Assembly (NCBI GenBank): GCA_002683405.1
Contig: NYTH01000036.1
Coordinates: 1 to 57,777, forward strand
Direction of reading: 5' to 3'
Length of the DNA stretch: 57,777 nt
Origin: Salinisphaeraceae bacterium
Lineage (GTDB): Bacteria > Pseudomonadota > Gammaproteobacteria > Nevskiales > Salinisphaeraceae
The position numbers and the translations under genes are program-made. Under the pieces are notes generated by a model that did not search any database, was not told where the DNA came from, and worked only from the letters and a program-made list of their open reading frames with translations. Position 1 is the stretch's first letter. Each line of letters starts with the position of its first letter. Shown here piece by piece: positions 26,836 to 35,278 of this stretch.

Positions 26836-27030
26836 ATGACTACCGCAATCATCCGCCTGCCCGAAGTTAAGGCCCGCACCGGCCTCTCCCGCTCGACCAT
26901 CTACCTGCGTATCCAGCAGGGGCAGTTTCCACAGCCCATATCACTGGGTGGCCGGGCGGTCGGCTGGGTTGAGTCTGAATTGGAGCAGTGGCTGACCGCC
27001 AGGATCGAGTCAAGCCGGGCTGCCTCGTAA
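26836..27030 (+). CDS. AlpA family regulator
   Basis: 64-residue MerR-like winged-helix protein: IIRLPEVKARTGLSRSTIYLRI gives the helix-turn-helix, and FPQPISLGGRAVGWVESELEQW is the characteristic AlpA wing. In P4- and CP4-57-type elements AlpA activates excision functions, acting as or controlling the excisionase. ATG 26836 is chosen over an upstream in-frame ATG at 26794 because it gives the standard N-terminus. Its stop overlaps the next start (TAATG at 27028-27032), so the HTH/zinc protein is translated with it. Confidence 0.92.
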   Translation: MTTAIIRLPEVKARTGLSRSTIYLRIQQGQFPQPISLGGRAVGWVESELEQWLTARIESSRAAS

Positions 27031-27497
27031 TGCCCCGCCGGTTCAATCCCAATCTGGTCAAGATTAATCGCAACTATACGGTTGAAGAGGTCGCCGACGC
27101 GCTTCGCGCTCACAAGAATACGGTTCGCCAATGGATCAAGGCCGGGCTGCCGGTTTGCGATGACCGCCGACCCACCTTGATTCTGGGTGCTCACTTACGC
27201 GAGTTCCTCGCGGGCCGCCAGAAGAGGCGCAAGCGGAAGTGCGGGGCGGATGAGCTTTATTGCGTGCGCTGCAAGGAACCCCGGCGGCCTGCCGGCGATA
27301 TGGTGGATTTCGAGCCAATGAATGCGAGCACTGGTCGCCTGGTTGGTCTTTGCCCGGTGTGCTCGTCCTTGATGAATCGCATTGCAGGTAAAGCAGCAGC
27401 AGCCCGGATCGGGCGACATTTGGAGGTCTCGATTCCGAAGGGGCAGCAACACATAGGTGATAGCCAGTGCCCCCTCGTAAACAGTGACTTCCAATAG
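27030..27497 (+). CDS. helix-turn-helix protein with zinc-ribbon cysteines
   Basis: 155 residues. Residues 15-55 form an excisionase/MerR-like HTH (YTVEEVADALRAHKNTVRQWI). A basic tract (GRQKRRKRKCG) is followed by two CxxC pairs (YCVRCKEP near residue 75 and CPVCSS near residue 107), likely binding zinc. Together with alpA and the downstream recombinase it forms a small module (overlap with alpA; 12 nt to the recombinase). Probably a DNA-binding partner of the recombinase; no known gene name. Confidence 0.72.
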   Translation: MPRRFNPNLVKINRNYTVEEVADALRAHKNTVRQWIKAGLPVCDDRRPTLILGAHLREFLAGRQKRRKRKCGADELYCVRCKEPRRPAGDMVDFEPMNASTGRLVGLCPVCSSLMNRIAGKAAAARIGRHLEVSIPKGQQHIGDSQCPLVNSDFQ

Positions 27498-27509
27498 GAG
27501 AGTTTGAAC

Positions 27510-28619
27510 ATGCGGAAACACCATCCCGAGAATGAAAGGATAAAGCGTAAGTACTTCGTGTTCCTGCAAGAGGCGAAGCGGCAGAGCGAATCGTCCGTGG
27601 ATCAGGTAGCGAAAGCCATTAGCCGTTTCGAGGTTTTCACCAAGTGGAAAAGCTTCAAGGCGTTCCATTTCGAGCAGGCGGTTGCGTTCAAGGCGTATCT
27701 GGCTCGTCAGCCGAACGAAGCTACTGGCCGGCCGCTGAGCAAGGCCACGCTGAACTCGACGGTACGGGCATTGAAAACCTTCTTCCAGTGGCTGGCCATG
27801 CAGCCGGGGTACAAGTCGAAAGTCAGTTATACGGATGCCGAGTATTTCAACCTGTCCGAAAAAGATGCACGGATTGCTTCGGCGAAGCGCCTCCGGCCGG
27901 TGCCCACACTGGAGCAGGTCAAACATGTTCTTGGGCGGATGCCGGCGGACACTGTGGTTCAGCGCAGAGATCAGGCGGTGTTGGCTTTCATACTCCTGAG
28001 CGGTGTGCGGGACAGCGCGGCGTCTTCCTTGAAGCTAAAGCATGTGGACGTGGAAGCGGGCTATGTTTTTCAGGACGCCCGCGAGGTGAACACCAAGGCT
28101 AGCAAGACTATTGCCAGCTACTTCTTTCCTGTAGGCGATGAAGTGGTCCGCATCGTGCGCGAGTGGGTTCATTATCTGCGGCAAGTGATGATGTTTGGCA
28201 ATGATGATCCCCTTTTCCCGAAGACGCAGGTGGCACTCGGAGAACGGCAGGTCTTTGAGGCGGTTGGCATCAGTAGGGAGCATTGGAGCAATGCCACGCC
28301 GATTCGCCGCATCTTCAGGAACGCATTCGAGACTGCTGGCCTCGACTATTACAACCCTCACAGCATCCGTAATACCTTGGCGCAGCTTGGAGAAACTGTG
28401 TGCAGGACACCTGAGGAGTTCAAGGCCTGGAGCCAAAACCTGGGCCATGACAGCGTGAGGGTCACGTTCGATAGCTATGGCGAGGTGCAGCCTCGGCGTC
28501 AGGCTGAAATTCTTTCGACACTGGGAGAGGCCAATGGTGTTCGTGACGAAACGGACTGGGAGAAACTGGGAGTGGCCATAGCCCGCGAGTTACACAAGCA
28601 ACGGAGGAAAGCGAGCTAG
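27510..28619 (+). CDS. tyrosine recombinase / site-specific integrase (internal)
   Basis: 369-residue phage-type integrase. The N-terminal SAM-like core-binding domain covers about 10-100; the catalytic domain shows SGVRDSAASSLKLKHVD (arginine I), HSIRNTLAQLG (HxxR) and LGHDSVRVTFDSYG (second His and the Tyr nucleophile near residue 325). ATG 27510 follows AGGAG (27496-27500); TTG 27504 is an alternative. It is co-directional with alpA and the HTH gene. Unlike the second integrase of this island it is not next to an att site, so it may be a relic of an inner element or serve excision or dimer resolution. Confidence 0.9.
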   Translation: MRKHHPENERIKRKYFVFLQEAKRQSESSVDQVAKAISRFEVFTKWKSFKAFHFEQAVAFKAYLARQPNEATGRPLSKATLNSTVRALKTFFQWLAMQPGYKSKVSYTDAEYFNLSEKDARIASAKRLRPVPTLEQVKHVLGRMPADTVVQRRDQAVLAFILLSGVRDSAASSLKLKHVDVEAGYVFQDAREVNTKASKTIASYFFPVGDEVVRIVREWVHYLRQVMMFGNDDPLFPKTQVALGERQVFEAVGISREHWSNATPIRRIFRNAFETAGLDYYNPHSIRNTLAQLGETVCRTPEEFKAWSQNLGHDSVRVTFDSYGEVQPRRQAEILSTLGEANGVRDETDWEKLGVAIARELHKQRRKAS

Positions 28620-29028
28620 AGTCGAGGATTCTAATAACTTCGATTGTGCTTCTTGCTTATCGAAGTGAAGCTTGTTTGAGTACCGTCCTGGTCGAAGTCA
28701 ATGAGCGTGCCCTCGTTAGTTGACCGCACCCACGGATTGCCATAGCTTCGTGCATGAGCCCGACGGACTCTGGAGGCCCAACTTCAATTTATTGATGCGG
28801 CCCCGGCCTACGGCGTCCGGCTCTCCTAAAATGAGTGATCAGCATGGGGTGCCCGGATATATTTCCTTTCGGCCCCAACTTCCAGTCCTGTTCTGCTTTA
28901 CGCGCCTCCGAAATTTATTCCAACTAGCACAGGCCTTGCCGCACTGAGCAAGCCATGCATCCGCTGGCCTCACTGAACGAAATTTTCTGCCAAGGAAGAG
29001 CGTCACATTCCATTCGAGTAGCAAAGGA
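28620..29028. other. intergenic stretch between the two convergent recombinase genes
   Basis: About 410 nt. I find no credible gene, tRNA or strong terminator; a 75-codon open frame at 28720-28947 lacks any domain and a convincing start. It lies between two converging recombinases, so a weak bidirectional termination region is expected. Confidence 0.4.
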
Positions 29029-30273
29029 TTATCCAGCGACGACTGACAGGTGCTGCGTGCCCGTGATACTCAGATTGCCGGTCGAGGCATTCTCAATGTG
29101 GGCACTCCACCAATCCATCATGCTGCTACGCCGCTGCATGTATTCGGCACGGTTATAGGCATTACGAACTTCATTCCTGCCCGTGTGGGCTAGCGCGGCT
29201 TCAATAATGTCCGGGTCGAATCCCTGTTCGTTCAGCGTTGTGCTGGCAAGTGAGCGCAGACCGTGAGCCACCAGTTTCTTGTGGAAGCCCATGCGCTTGA
29301 GGGCGACATTCGCGCTGTGAGGGTGGATATGCTTTTTCAGGCTGCGGTCCGACGGGAATACGTACTCGCTGGTTCGACTAATTGGCCGCATGGCCTCCAG
29401 CAATGCCAGTGCCTGCGGCGACAGTGGAACGGAGTGGGGCTTCTTTTTCTTCATGCGGTCGGCTGGGATATTCCAGACCCCGGTATCAATCTCTATTTCA
29501 TCCCAACGCGTGCCAGCGGCTTCGCCAGGGCGGACCATGGTGTGCAGTTGCCATTCGATCAGGCAGCGCGTGGTGCGTTTGATATTGGCGTTTGCGAGCG
29601 CGGCCATGAGGTCGGGTAAGCCCGTCGGCGGCAGGGTGGGTTGGTGCCGCTTTGTCGGGCTCTGAAATGCCTTGGATATGCCGGTGAGCGGGTTGGCTTC
29701 GAGCAGGCCGGCGTTCACCGCATAGGTCATGATTTCGTTAAGCCGCTGGCATAGTCGCTTTACCGTTTCTAAGCTGCCTTTCGCAGCCACCGGTCTGATG
29801 GTGTCGATAGCCTTCACTGCCGTGATTTTGCTGATCGGCACTTTTCCCAGCGTGGGGAATACATGCAGTTCCAAGGAGCGCCAGGCATCCAGCGCGTGAT
29901 CCTGGGTGACTTTGGTCTTCTTGATCTCCAACCACTGCTCTGCAACACGCAAAAGCGTATTGGATTGAGCCGCCTCTACAAGATTGGCGTGTTCGTCCCT
30001 GTGTTCCTGCGGGTCGATATTCTGGGAAAGCAGTTTTTTGGCGTCGTCCCTTTTCGAACGTGCCTCCGCAAGAGAGACAGACGGATAGGCACCCAAGCTC
30101 AAGCTGGTCCGCTTCTTCGTATACGGTCGGTAGTAGTCCAAATGCCAGATTTTTGAGCCGTTGGGCTTGATTCTAAGTTGCAGCCCACCGCCGTCTGAAA
30201 GGGAGAAGACTTTTTCCTTTGGCTTGGCGTGGCTGATTTCCGTATTGGTGAGGGGCTTGGTGGTTCTTGCCAT
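29029..30273 (-). CDS. P4-type tyrosine integrase adjacent to ssrA
   Basis: 414 residues. The N-terminal DUF4102 arm-binding domain is clear (LSDGGGLQLRIKPNGSKIWH, SLGAYPSVSLAEARSKRDDA). The catalytic domain has HTMVRPGEAAGTRW (Arg I, about residue 270), AHGLRSLASTTLNEQG (HxxR, about 347) and LAHTGRNEVRNAYNRAEY (His and nucleophilic Tyr, about 375-385). ATG 30273 is chosen because the upstream frame holds the inverted repeats and no homology. Location at the ssrA end, next to the att core, identifies it as the enzyme that inserted the island; P4-type integrases commonly use tRNA or tmRNA 3' ends. Confidence 0.93.
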   Translation of the reverse strand: MARTTKPLTNTEISHAKPKEKVFSLSDGGGLQLRIKPNGSKIWHLDYYRPYTKKRTSLSLGAYPSVSLAEARSKRDDAKKLLSQNIDPQEHRDEHANLVEAAQSNTLLRVAEQWLEIKKTKVTQDHALDAWRSLELHVFPTLGKVPISKITAVKAIDTIRPVAAKGSLETVKRLCQRLNEIMTYAVNAGLLEANPLTGISKAFQSPTKRHQPTLPPTGLPDLMAALANANIKRTTRCLIEWQLHTMVRPGEAAGTRWDEIEIDTGVWNIPADRMKKKKPHSVPLSPQALALLEAMRPISRTSEYVFPSDRSLKKHIHPHSANVALKRMGFHKKLVAHGLRSLASTTLNEQGFDPDIIEAALAHTGRNEVRNAYNRAEYMQRRSSMMDWWSAHIENASTGNLSITGTQHLSVVAG

Positions 30274-30274
30274 T

Positions 30275-30327
30275 TTAGTAGTACCGATGCGCGATTTTCG
30301 TAACGGTACTACTAAGCGCACTACTAA
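30275..30327. repeat. ACTACTAA repeats at the integrase promoter
   Basis: A perfect 12-bp inverted repeat (30275-30286 and 30304-30315) just upstream of the integrase start, plus a further direct copy of ACTACTAA at 30320-30327, 12 bp after the one at 30308. Likely integrase arm sites or an operator for self-repression. Confidence 0.6.
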
Positions 30328-30370
30328 CGCTACTGGATCATGCTGGATCGGGATGGACGCTATGGGCAAT

Positions 30371-30404
30371 AAAAAAGCCCGTAATAACGTGAAATTACGG
30401 GCTT
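30371..30404 (-). terminator. Rho-independent terminator serving ssrA on the island side
   Basis: An 11-bp perfect stem (AAGCCCGTAAT at 30375-30385 with ATTACGGGCTT at 30394-30404), an 8-nt loop, and a plus-strand A-run that becomes U-rich on the minus strand. It ends minus-strand transcripts leaving ssrA before they enter the integrase gene. Confidence 0.85.
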
Positions 30405-30439
30405 ATCAGGTCTTTTTCGGATGTTATAAAACGACTTGA

Positions 30440-30462
30440 TGGTGGAGGCGGCGGGAGTCGAA
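30440..30462. repeat. att copy within the 3' end of ssrA (right end of the island)
   Basis: Last 23 nt of the tmRNA gene, identical to 11066-11088. The T-loop/acceptor region of tRNA-like genes is the usual crossover target of P4-type integrases, and the gene stays intact because the island supplies an identical end. Confidence 0.88.
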
Positions 30463-30794
30463 CCCGCGTCCGCAGAACCTCCGCCCTTGGATCTACATGC
30501 TTATTACGTCTTTGATTGTCGGCGAACGCTACCCGACGAAAAGGGAAAACGTTCGCTTAGCCTTGAAGGTTTAACCAATCAGCCCAAGACGTGCCGATTG
30601 GCGGTTCCATGAGTTATGACACCCGTGACCAGAAGCATGGACACTTGCCGGGCGGGCGCTAGCGGGTTTTAGGCCGCCAGTGCGTAGTTGTCGTCGTTGG
30701 CAACTATCAAAGTTACAACCTGTTTAACGAGGGTGATTGCAACCTCGGCATGCACCTCGGGTTTCGCGATCTGCGTCGAAGCCAAAACGCCCCC
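30440..30794 (-). ncRNA. ssrA: transfer-messenger RNA (tmRNA)
   Basis: 355 nt on the minus strand. The 5' end GGGGGCG (30788-30794) pairs with the 3' acceptor CGCCTCC before ACCA (end at 30440). The conserved CGAAACCCGAGGTGCATGCC segment follows the 5' end. The tag frame runs from GCC at 30701 to TAA at 30669 and encodes ANDDNYALAA, a typical proteobacterial proteolysis tag. The tRNA-like T arm is GCGGGTTCGACTCCCGC. tmRNA rescues stalled ribosomes with SmpB, encoded just upstream. Its 3' end is the island's attachment site. Confidence 0.96.
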
Positions 30795-30804
30795 GAAACT
30801 GTCA

Positions 30805-30827
30805 GGTGATGGTAGCACGCCATCACC
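30805..30827. promoter_or_regulatory. inverted repeat immediately upstream of ssrA
   Basis: GGTGATGG (30805-30812) and CCATCACC (30820-30827) form an 8-bp stem with a 7-nt loop, 11 nt from the mature tmRNA 5' end. On the minus strand it overlaps TGCTACCAT, a possible extended -10 element. It could also form part of the tmRNA precursor leader. Confidence 0.45.
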
Positions 30828-30967
30828 TTGCCTGAGCATGAATGTGTTGACGGATGAACGGACTTTCAAGCAGCCGGTCAACGCATGCCCGTTCCGCCCG
30901 CCGGGTGCCGCGGGAACACGCGTAGGTAGCGAGCCGTCGGCGTAATCGCCAGGCCCGGGCAGGAACA

Positions 30968-31441
30968 TCAATGTCGCAGCAGCCGCTCCTTCTGCCGCTG
31001 CCAGTCCTTGTCCTTCTTGTCCTGGCGCTTGTCGAACTTGGCCTTGCCCTTGGCCAGCGCGATTTCCAGCTTGGCCATGCCGCGCTTCCAGTACATGGCG
31101 GTGGGGACCAGGGTGAAGCCCTTCTGTTCGGTGGCGCCGATCAGATGGGCCAGCTCGCGCCCGTGCAGCAGGAGTTTGCGGGTGCGCGTGGGGTCGGCCT
31201 GGATATGGGTGGAAGCGGACACCAGGGGCTGGATGTGCGAGCCGAGCAGGAAGGCCTCGCCGTTGCGGATGAGCACGTAGGCTTCGGCAATGCGGCCCTT
31301 GCCGTCGCGCAGGGCCTTGACCTCCCAGCCTTCGAGTACCATGCCCGCTTCAAAGCGTTCCTCGATAAAATAATCGTGTTTGGCGCGGCGGTTCAGCGCA
31401 ATGGTGGATGAACCGCTGCCGTCTGCTTTCTTTTTTGCCAT
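30968..31441 (-). CDS. smpB: SsrA-binding protein
   Basis: 157-residue RNA-binding protein that delivers tmRNA to stalled ribosomes. Landmarks: [20 protein letters not shown] near the start, [30 protein letters not shown], and the basic C-terminal tail ([19 protein letters not shown]) needed to fill the mRNA channel. The preferred start ATG 31441 gives [10 protein letters not shown]; the frame is open further upstream but overlaps the divergent transporter. It lies directly upstream of ssrA on the same strand, the usual arrangement. Confidence 0.96.
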   Translation of the reverse strand: MAKKKADGSGSSTIALNRRAKHDYFIEERFEAGMVLEGWEVKALRDGKGRIAEAYVLIRNGEAFLLGSHIQPLVSASTHIQADPTRTRKLLLHGRELAHLIGATEQKGFTLVPTAMYWKRGMAKLEIALAKGKAKFDKRQDKKDKDWQRQKERLLRH

Positions 31442-31461
31442 GCCACCAGTATAAGGCAGCC

Positions 31462-32871
31462 GTGTCCGAGAACATCGTCGATTCGCAGCCGAATGCCGTT
31501 TACTGGTCCTCGCCGCGCGCCTGTCTGATCGTGGCGTCGGCGGCCGCAATCGGCCTGGGCAACGTCTGGCGTCTGCCGGGTATTGCGGAGGCCTACGGCG
31601 GCGCCGCCTTCCTGATTGTCTACGCGCTGGCGCTGCTGCTCATGGGCATTCCCGTGCTGGTGGCCGAGCTGGTGCTCGGACGGCGCGTGCGCGGCAGCGT
31701 GGTGTCCAGCATCGGGCGCTGGGTCAGCGCCAGCGGCCAGAATCGGCTGTGGAAGGCCATGGGCTACATGGCGCTGGCCGGCTCGGCGATTGTGCTGTCT
31801 TACTACAGCGTGATTGCGGGCTGGAGCGTGGCTTATACCATCCGCGCCGGTGCCGGCGTGCTGGAGGGGCTGGAGCGCAGCGGATTGCGTGAGCAGTTCA
31901 TCAACCTGGCCGGCGACGCCGAAAAGGGCCTGGGCTGGCACACCATCTTTCTGTGCTGCACGACGTTCGTGGTGGCCATGGGCGTGCGCGAGGGGCTTGA
32001 GCCCGCCGGCAAGGTGCTGCTGACCGGCGCCTTCGTCATCGTCGGCCTGCTGCTGGCGGCGGCTGCGGCAGACGGCGATCTGCCCGGCGCCGTGGCGCAT
32101 TTCACCCGCGTCGATTTTGCCGCGCTCGGCTGGCGCGGGGCTATCGAGGCGATCTATCAGGCGTTTTTCAGCCTGAGTCTCGGTTTCGGGGTCATGGTGG
32201 CGTTTGGCGCCTACCTGCAGCGCGAAACCTCGCTGTTCGGCATGGCCATGGGCATTACCGTGGTGGACACGCTGTTTACCGTGCTGGTCGGTACGGCCAT
32301 GACCGCGCTGCTGCTGGCGGGCGATTTCCCGCTCAACAGCGGCCTGCAGCTGGTGTTCGAGGTGCTGCCCACGGCGCTGAACGACTCGCTGGGCGGATGG
32401 GCCAGTACGCTGTTCTTCCTGATGCTGATCCTGATCACGCTATCGACCGCGGTGGCGTTGATGGAGCTGATGGTGGTCTGGGTCATTGAACGCTGGGGCC
32501 TGAGCCGCCTGGCCGCGGCCATGGTCTGCGCGGTGTCGGTCTGGGGCCTTGGGTTGGGCACGCTGCTGTCGTTCAACCTGCTGGCCGATTGGACCTGGCT
32601 GGGCCGCACCATGTTCGACTGGCTGGCGCTGGTCAGCGGCCGCGTGATCCTGCCGCTGGTGGGGCTGCTGATCTGCGTGTTCATGGGCCGCTTCCTGCCG
32701 GCCGAGGCCATCATCGGCGGCTGGATCGGCTCGACTGACGACCTGCGGTTCAGGGTCTGGCGCTTTCTGCTGCGCTATCCGGCCCGCATCGGCCTGATTC
32801 TGGTCATTCTGAATTCGGTGGGTGTGTTCGAATTTGCCGACTGGCTCTGGGGCAGCGCCCGTGCGGGTTGA
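31462..32871 (+). CDS. sodium-dependent transporter, NSS/SNF family
   Basis: 469-residue inner-membrane protein with about 11-12 hydrophobic segments. The first one carries the family signature ([20 protein letters not shown], with RLP where RFP is usual), which lines the sodium sites. Substrate is probably an amino acid or related amine but cannot be set from sequence. GTG 31462 follows AAGG and lies only 20 nt from the divergent smpB start, so its promoter must overlap the start of smpB or lie within it. It overlaps rnfH by 11 nt. In the common gammaproteobacterial order this position, between smpB and rnfH, is held by ratA. Confidence 0.9.
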   Translation: MSENIVDSQPNAVYWSSPRACLIVASAAAIGLGNVWRLPGIAEAYGGAAFLIVYALALLLMGIPVLVAELVLGRRVRGSVVSSIGRWVSASGQNRLWKAMGYMALAGSAIVLSYYSVIAGWSVAYTIRAGAGVLEGLERSGLREQFINLAGDAEKGLGWHTIFLCCTTFVVAMGVREGLEPAGKVLLTGAFVIVGLLLAAAAADGDLPGAVAHFTRVDFAALGWRGAIEAIYQAFFSLSLGFGVMVAFGAYLQRETSLFGMAMGITVVDTLFTVLVGTAMTALLLAGDFPLNSGLQLVFEVLPTALNDSLGGWASTLFFLMLILITLSTAVALMELMVVWVIERWGLSRLAAAMVCAVSVWGLGLGTLLSFNLLADWTWLGRTMFDWLALVSGRVILPLVGLLICVFMGRFLPAEAIIGGWIGSTDDLRFRVWRFLLRYPARIGLILVILNSVGVFEFADWLWGSARAG

Positions 32872-33151
32872 AGTGGCCTACGCGCGGCCCGACCGGCAGA
32901 CGCTGCTGGCCGTGGAGGTGGGTGAGGGGGCTACGCTGGATCAGGCCGTGCGCGCGTCCGGCATTCTGGAGCGGCATCCCGACATCGACTGGCCGCAGGC
33001 ACCGGTGGGTGTTTTCGGGCAGCGCTGCGATCGGCAGCGGCTGCTGCGGCCGGGTGATCGGGTGGAAATCTACCGACCGCTGCTCATTGATCCGAAGCAG
33101 GCCCGCCGGCAGCGGGCGGAGGACAGACGCAAGAGCGCCCGCGAGGGTTGA
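32861..33151 (+). CDS. rnfH: RnfH family ubiquitin-like protein
   Basis: 96-residue beta-grasp protein of the RnfH/UPF0125 (RatB) family: [32 protein letters not shown] and LRPGDRVEIYRPLLIDPKQARR are the typical blocks. Function is unclear. The GTG start overlaps the end of the transporter gene, so the two are co-translated. Its stop directly abuts the stop of the convergent bamE. Confidence 0.9.
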   Translation: MRVEVAYARPDRQTLLAVEVGEGATLDQAVRASGILERHPDIDWPQAPVGVFGQRCDRQRLLRPGDRVEIYRPLLIDPKQARRQRAEDRRKSAREG

Positions 33152-33520
33152 TCAGATACCCGTCGGATCGGGGTCGATCTCGTTGGCTTCCTCGGGCAGC
33201 TGCGCCTCGAATCCTTCATTGCCCTCGATGCGGGCCAGCTTCCCGTTGTCGAAGAACAGGCTGAGCTGGCTTTCGGATTCCTGCCCGCGGGCATTGCGGA
33301 AGTAATAGACGTAATCCCAGCGATTCTCGCCAAAGGTCGAATCGATCAGCGGCGTGCCGAGCAGATAGCGCACCTGGGGCTCGGTCATGCCTTTTTCCAG
33401 CTGATTGACCTTGTCGGTGTTGACGATGTTGCCCTGGATGACCGGCACACGAAAATAGAAGGGAATGCGGCTGCAGCCCACAACGCTGAGTGCCAGTAAG
33501 AGCAGAAGAGTCAATCGCAT
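33152..33520 (-). CDS. bamE: outer-membrane protein assembly factor BamE (lipoprotein)
   Basis: 122-residue lipoprotein of the BAM complex that inserts beta-barrel proteins into the outer membrane. A short signal with lipobox VVGC (cysteine near residue 16) is followed by the SmpA/OmlA core: GNIVNTDKVNQLEKGMTEPQV, LLGTPLIDSTFGENRWDYVYY, and LSLFFDNGKLARIEG. ATG 33520 is set by the signal peptide. It lies between rnfH and recN as in many gammaproteobacteria. The tail is acidic and a little long. Confidence 0.94.
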   Translation of the reverse strand: MRLTLLLLLALSVVGCSRIPFYFRVPVIQGNIVNTDKVNQLEKGMTEPQVRYLLGTPLIDSTFGENRWDYVYYFRNARGQESESQLSLFFDNGKLARIEGNEGFEAQLPEEANEIDPDPTGI

Positions 33521-33601
33521 AGCAAAGCTTCGCTTGGCCCGGGTCGCCGGAAAGCCGGGCATGTTACGGCAGCGTGGCGCGTAGCGGCAACACGCCACTG
33601 G

Positions 33602-35278
33602 TCAGGCGGCGCCGACCTGCTCCAGCATCTCGCGGGCATGGCCCAGCGTGCGCTCGGTGATCTTCACGCCGCCCAGCATGCGCGCCAGTTCATCGACCCT
33701 TTCCTCGGCCGAAAGTTCGCGAATGGCGGTGCGCGTGGTCTTGCCGTCGGTTTCCTTGTACACGTAAAGGTGATGGTCGGCCTGGGCCGCGACCTGCGGC
33801 AGATGCGTTACGCACAGGTTCTGGCGCTGCGCGGCGAGCTGCCGCAGCAGGCGGCCGACAATCTCGGCGACCCCGCCGCCGATGCCGGCATCCACTTCGT
33901 CGAAGATCAGCGTGGGCACGCCGCTGGCACTGATGGCCGCGACCTGCAGCCCCAGGCTGATCCGCGACAGCTCGCCGCCGGAGGCCACCTTCTCGATACC
34001 GCGGGGCGTCTGCCCCGGGTTCGCGCTGACGCGGAAGCTGATGTCGTCGTGGCCCGCCGGCGAGGGCCGTGCATCGGCTTTTGCCCGCACGTCGATCACG
34101 AACTCCCCCTCCGGCATCCCCAGCTCGCGAATCAGGGTCGTGACCTGCTCGGCCAATGCGCGGCCACAGCGGACGCGGGCGTTGTGCAGGGCGTCGGCCT
34201 GCTCGCCGTAGGCGGCGAGGCGCTTTTCCTGCTCGGCGCGCAGTTGCTCGATGCGCGCCTCGCTACCTTCCAGTTCGGCCAGCTCGGCTTCGATGTCCGT
34301 CATCTTCTGCGGCAGGGCCTCGGGGTCGCAGCGGTGCTTGCGCGCCAGCGACTGCAGCGTGGCCATGCGATCGCTCAGCCAGGCCAGGCGCTCGGGGTCC
34401 AGCTCCAGCCGGTCCAGGTGGCGCCGCAGGTCGTCCGCGGCCTCCTCGATCTGGATCAGCGCCGAGGCGACGGATTGGGCCACGGGCGAGAACTGGGCAT
34501 CAATATCCGCCGCGGTGTCGAGCAGCCGCTGGCTCTGGCCCAGCAGCGAACTGGCGGCGGTCTCGCCTTCGTACATCAGATCCAGCGCCGTCTGGGCGTC
34601 CTGGATAAGCTGCTCGGCGTGGGCCAGCCGATTGTGCTCCGCCTCGATTCGGTCCACCTCGCCGGCCTGCAGCTCCAGCGCCTCGAGTTCGTTGAACTGG
34701 TAGCGCAGCAGGTCCAGCCGGCTCGAGCCGTCCGCGTCCACGCCGAGCAGTCGCTGCAGCTCGGTGTCGGTGTCGCGATATTCGCGGGCCAGGTCGGCCA
34801 CGGCCTGCAGCGTGTCCTGGTAATCGCCGGAGTCATCCAGCAGGTGGCGCTGGTTGGCGGGCCTGAGTAGCGACTGATGCTCGTGCTGACCGTGAATATC
34901 CACCAGATGCTCGCCCAGCGCCTTGAGCATGCGCGCCGGGACCGGACTGCCGTTGACCCAGTTGCGGCTGCGGCCCTCGGCCGACACCACGCGGCGCACC
35001 ACGCATTCACCATCCGGATCGTCCAGCGCCTGTTCGGCAAGCCAGCGGGCAGCGCCGCTGTCCGGCGCCACGTCGAACACGGCGGAGACTTCGGCGCGCT
35101 TGGCGCCGTCGCGCACCGACTGGGCGTCGGCGCGATCACCCAGCAGCAGGCCGACCGCCTCCAGCAGGATCGACTTGCCGGCGCCGGTTTCGCCCGACAA
35201 CACAGTGAAGCCGGGCGCGAGCTGCAGCTGCAGATCGTCGATGATGGCAAAACTGCTGATGGCCAGCTCGCGAAGCAT
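33602..35278 (-). CDS. recN: DNA repair protein RecN
   Basis: 558-residue SMC-like ATPase of double-strand-break repair. The Walker A GETGAGKS is at residues 29-36; the middle is a long coiled coil with many Leu/Glu/Arg heptads (about 160-360); the C-terminal head holds the signature SGGELSRISLGLQ and Walker B TLIFDEVDAGIGG (about 465), then the CVTHLPQVAAQADHHLYVYK block. ATG 35278 gives the conserved MLRELAISSFAIID start. It is upstream of bamE and downstream of nadK on the same strand. Confidence 0.95.
   Translation of the reverse strand: MLRELAISSFAIIDDLQLQLAPGFTVLSGETGAGKSILLEAVGLLLGDRADAQSVRDGAKRAEVSAVFDVAPDSGAARWLAEQALDDPDGECVVRRVVSAEGRSRNWVNGSPVPARMLKALGEHLVDIHGQHEHQSLLRPANQRHLLDDSGDYQDTLQAVADLAREYRDTDTELQRLLGVDADGSSRLDLLRYQFNELEALELQAGEVDRIEAEHNRLAHAEQLIQDAQTALDLMYEGETAASSLLGQSQRLLDTAADIDAQFSPVAQSVASALIQIEEAADDLRRHLDRLELDPERLAWLSDRMATLQSLARKHRCDPEALPQKMTDIEAELAELEGSEARIEQLRAEQEKRLAAYGEQADALHNARVRCGRALAEQVTTLIRELGMPEGEFVIDVRAKADARPSPAGHDDISFRVSANPGQTPRGIEKVASGGELSRISLGLQVAAISASGVPTLIFDEVDAGIGGGVAEIVGRLLRQLAAQRQNLCVTHLPQVAAQADHHLYVYKETDGKTTRTAIRELSAEERVDELARMLGGVKITERTLGHAREMLEQVGAA

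Larger units (their letters stand above)
11066..30462. mobile_element. 19.4-kb integrative element inserted in the 3' end of ssrA
   Basis: Bounded by a 23-bp perfect direct repeat, one copy being the 3' end of the intact tmRNA gene (30440-30462) and the other an orphan copy at 11066-11088. It contains a P4-type integrase next to the ssrA end, repeats of 12-bp period near both ends, alpA, an HTH gene, a second tyrosine recombinase and a long defence gene cluster. I see no conjugation genes (no relaxase, coupling ATPase or mating-pair proteins), so it looks like an integrative, perhaps mobilisable, genomic island rather than a self-transmissible ICE. Confidence 0.88.

Noticed and set aside
28720-28947. 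75-codon open frame between the two recombinases
   Set aside because: No domain, poor start, composition typical of non-coding sequence.
11066-30462. Self-transmissible ICE
   Set aside because: No relaxase, coupling protein or Type IV secretion genes inside the island.
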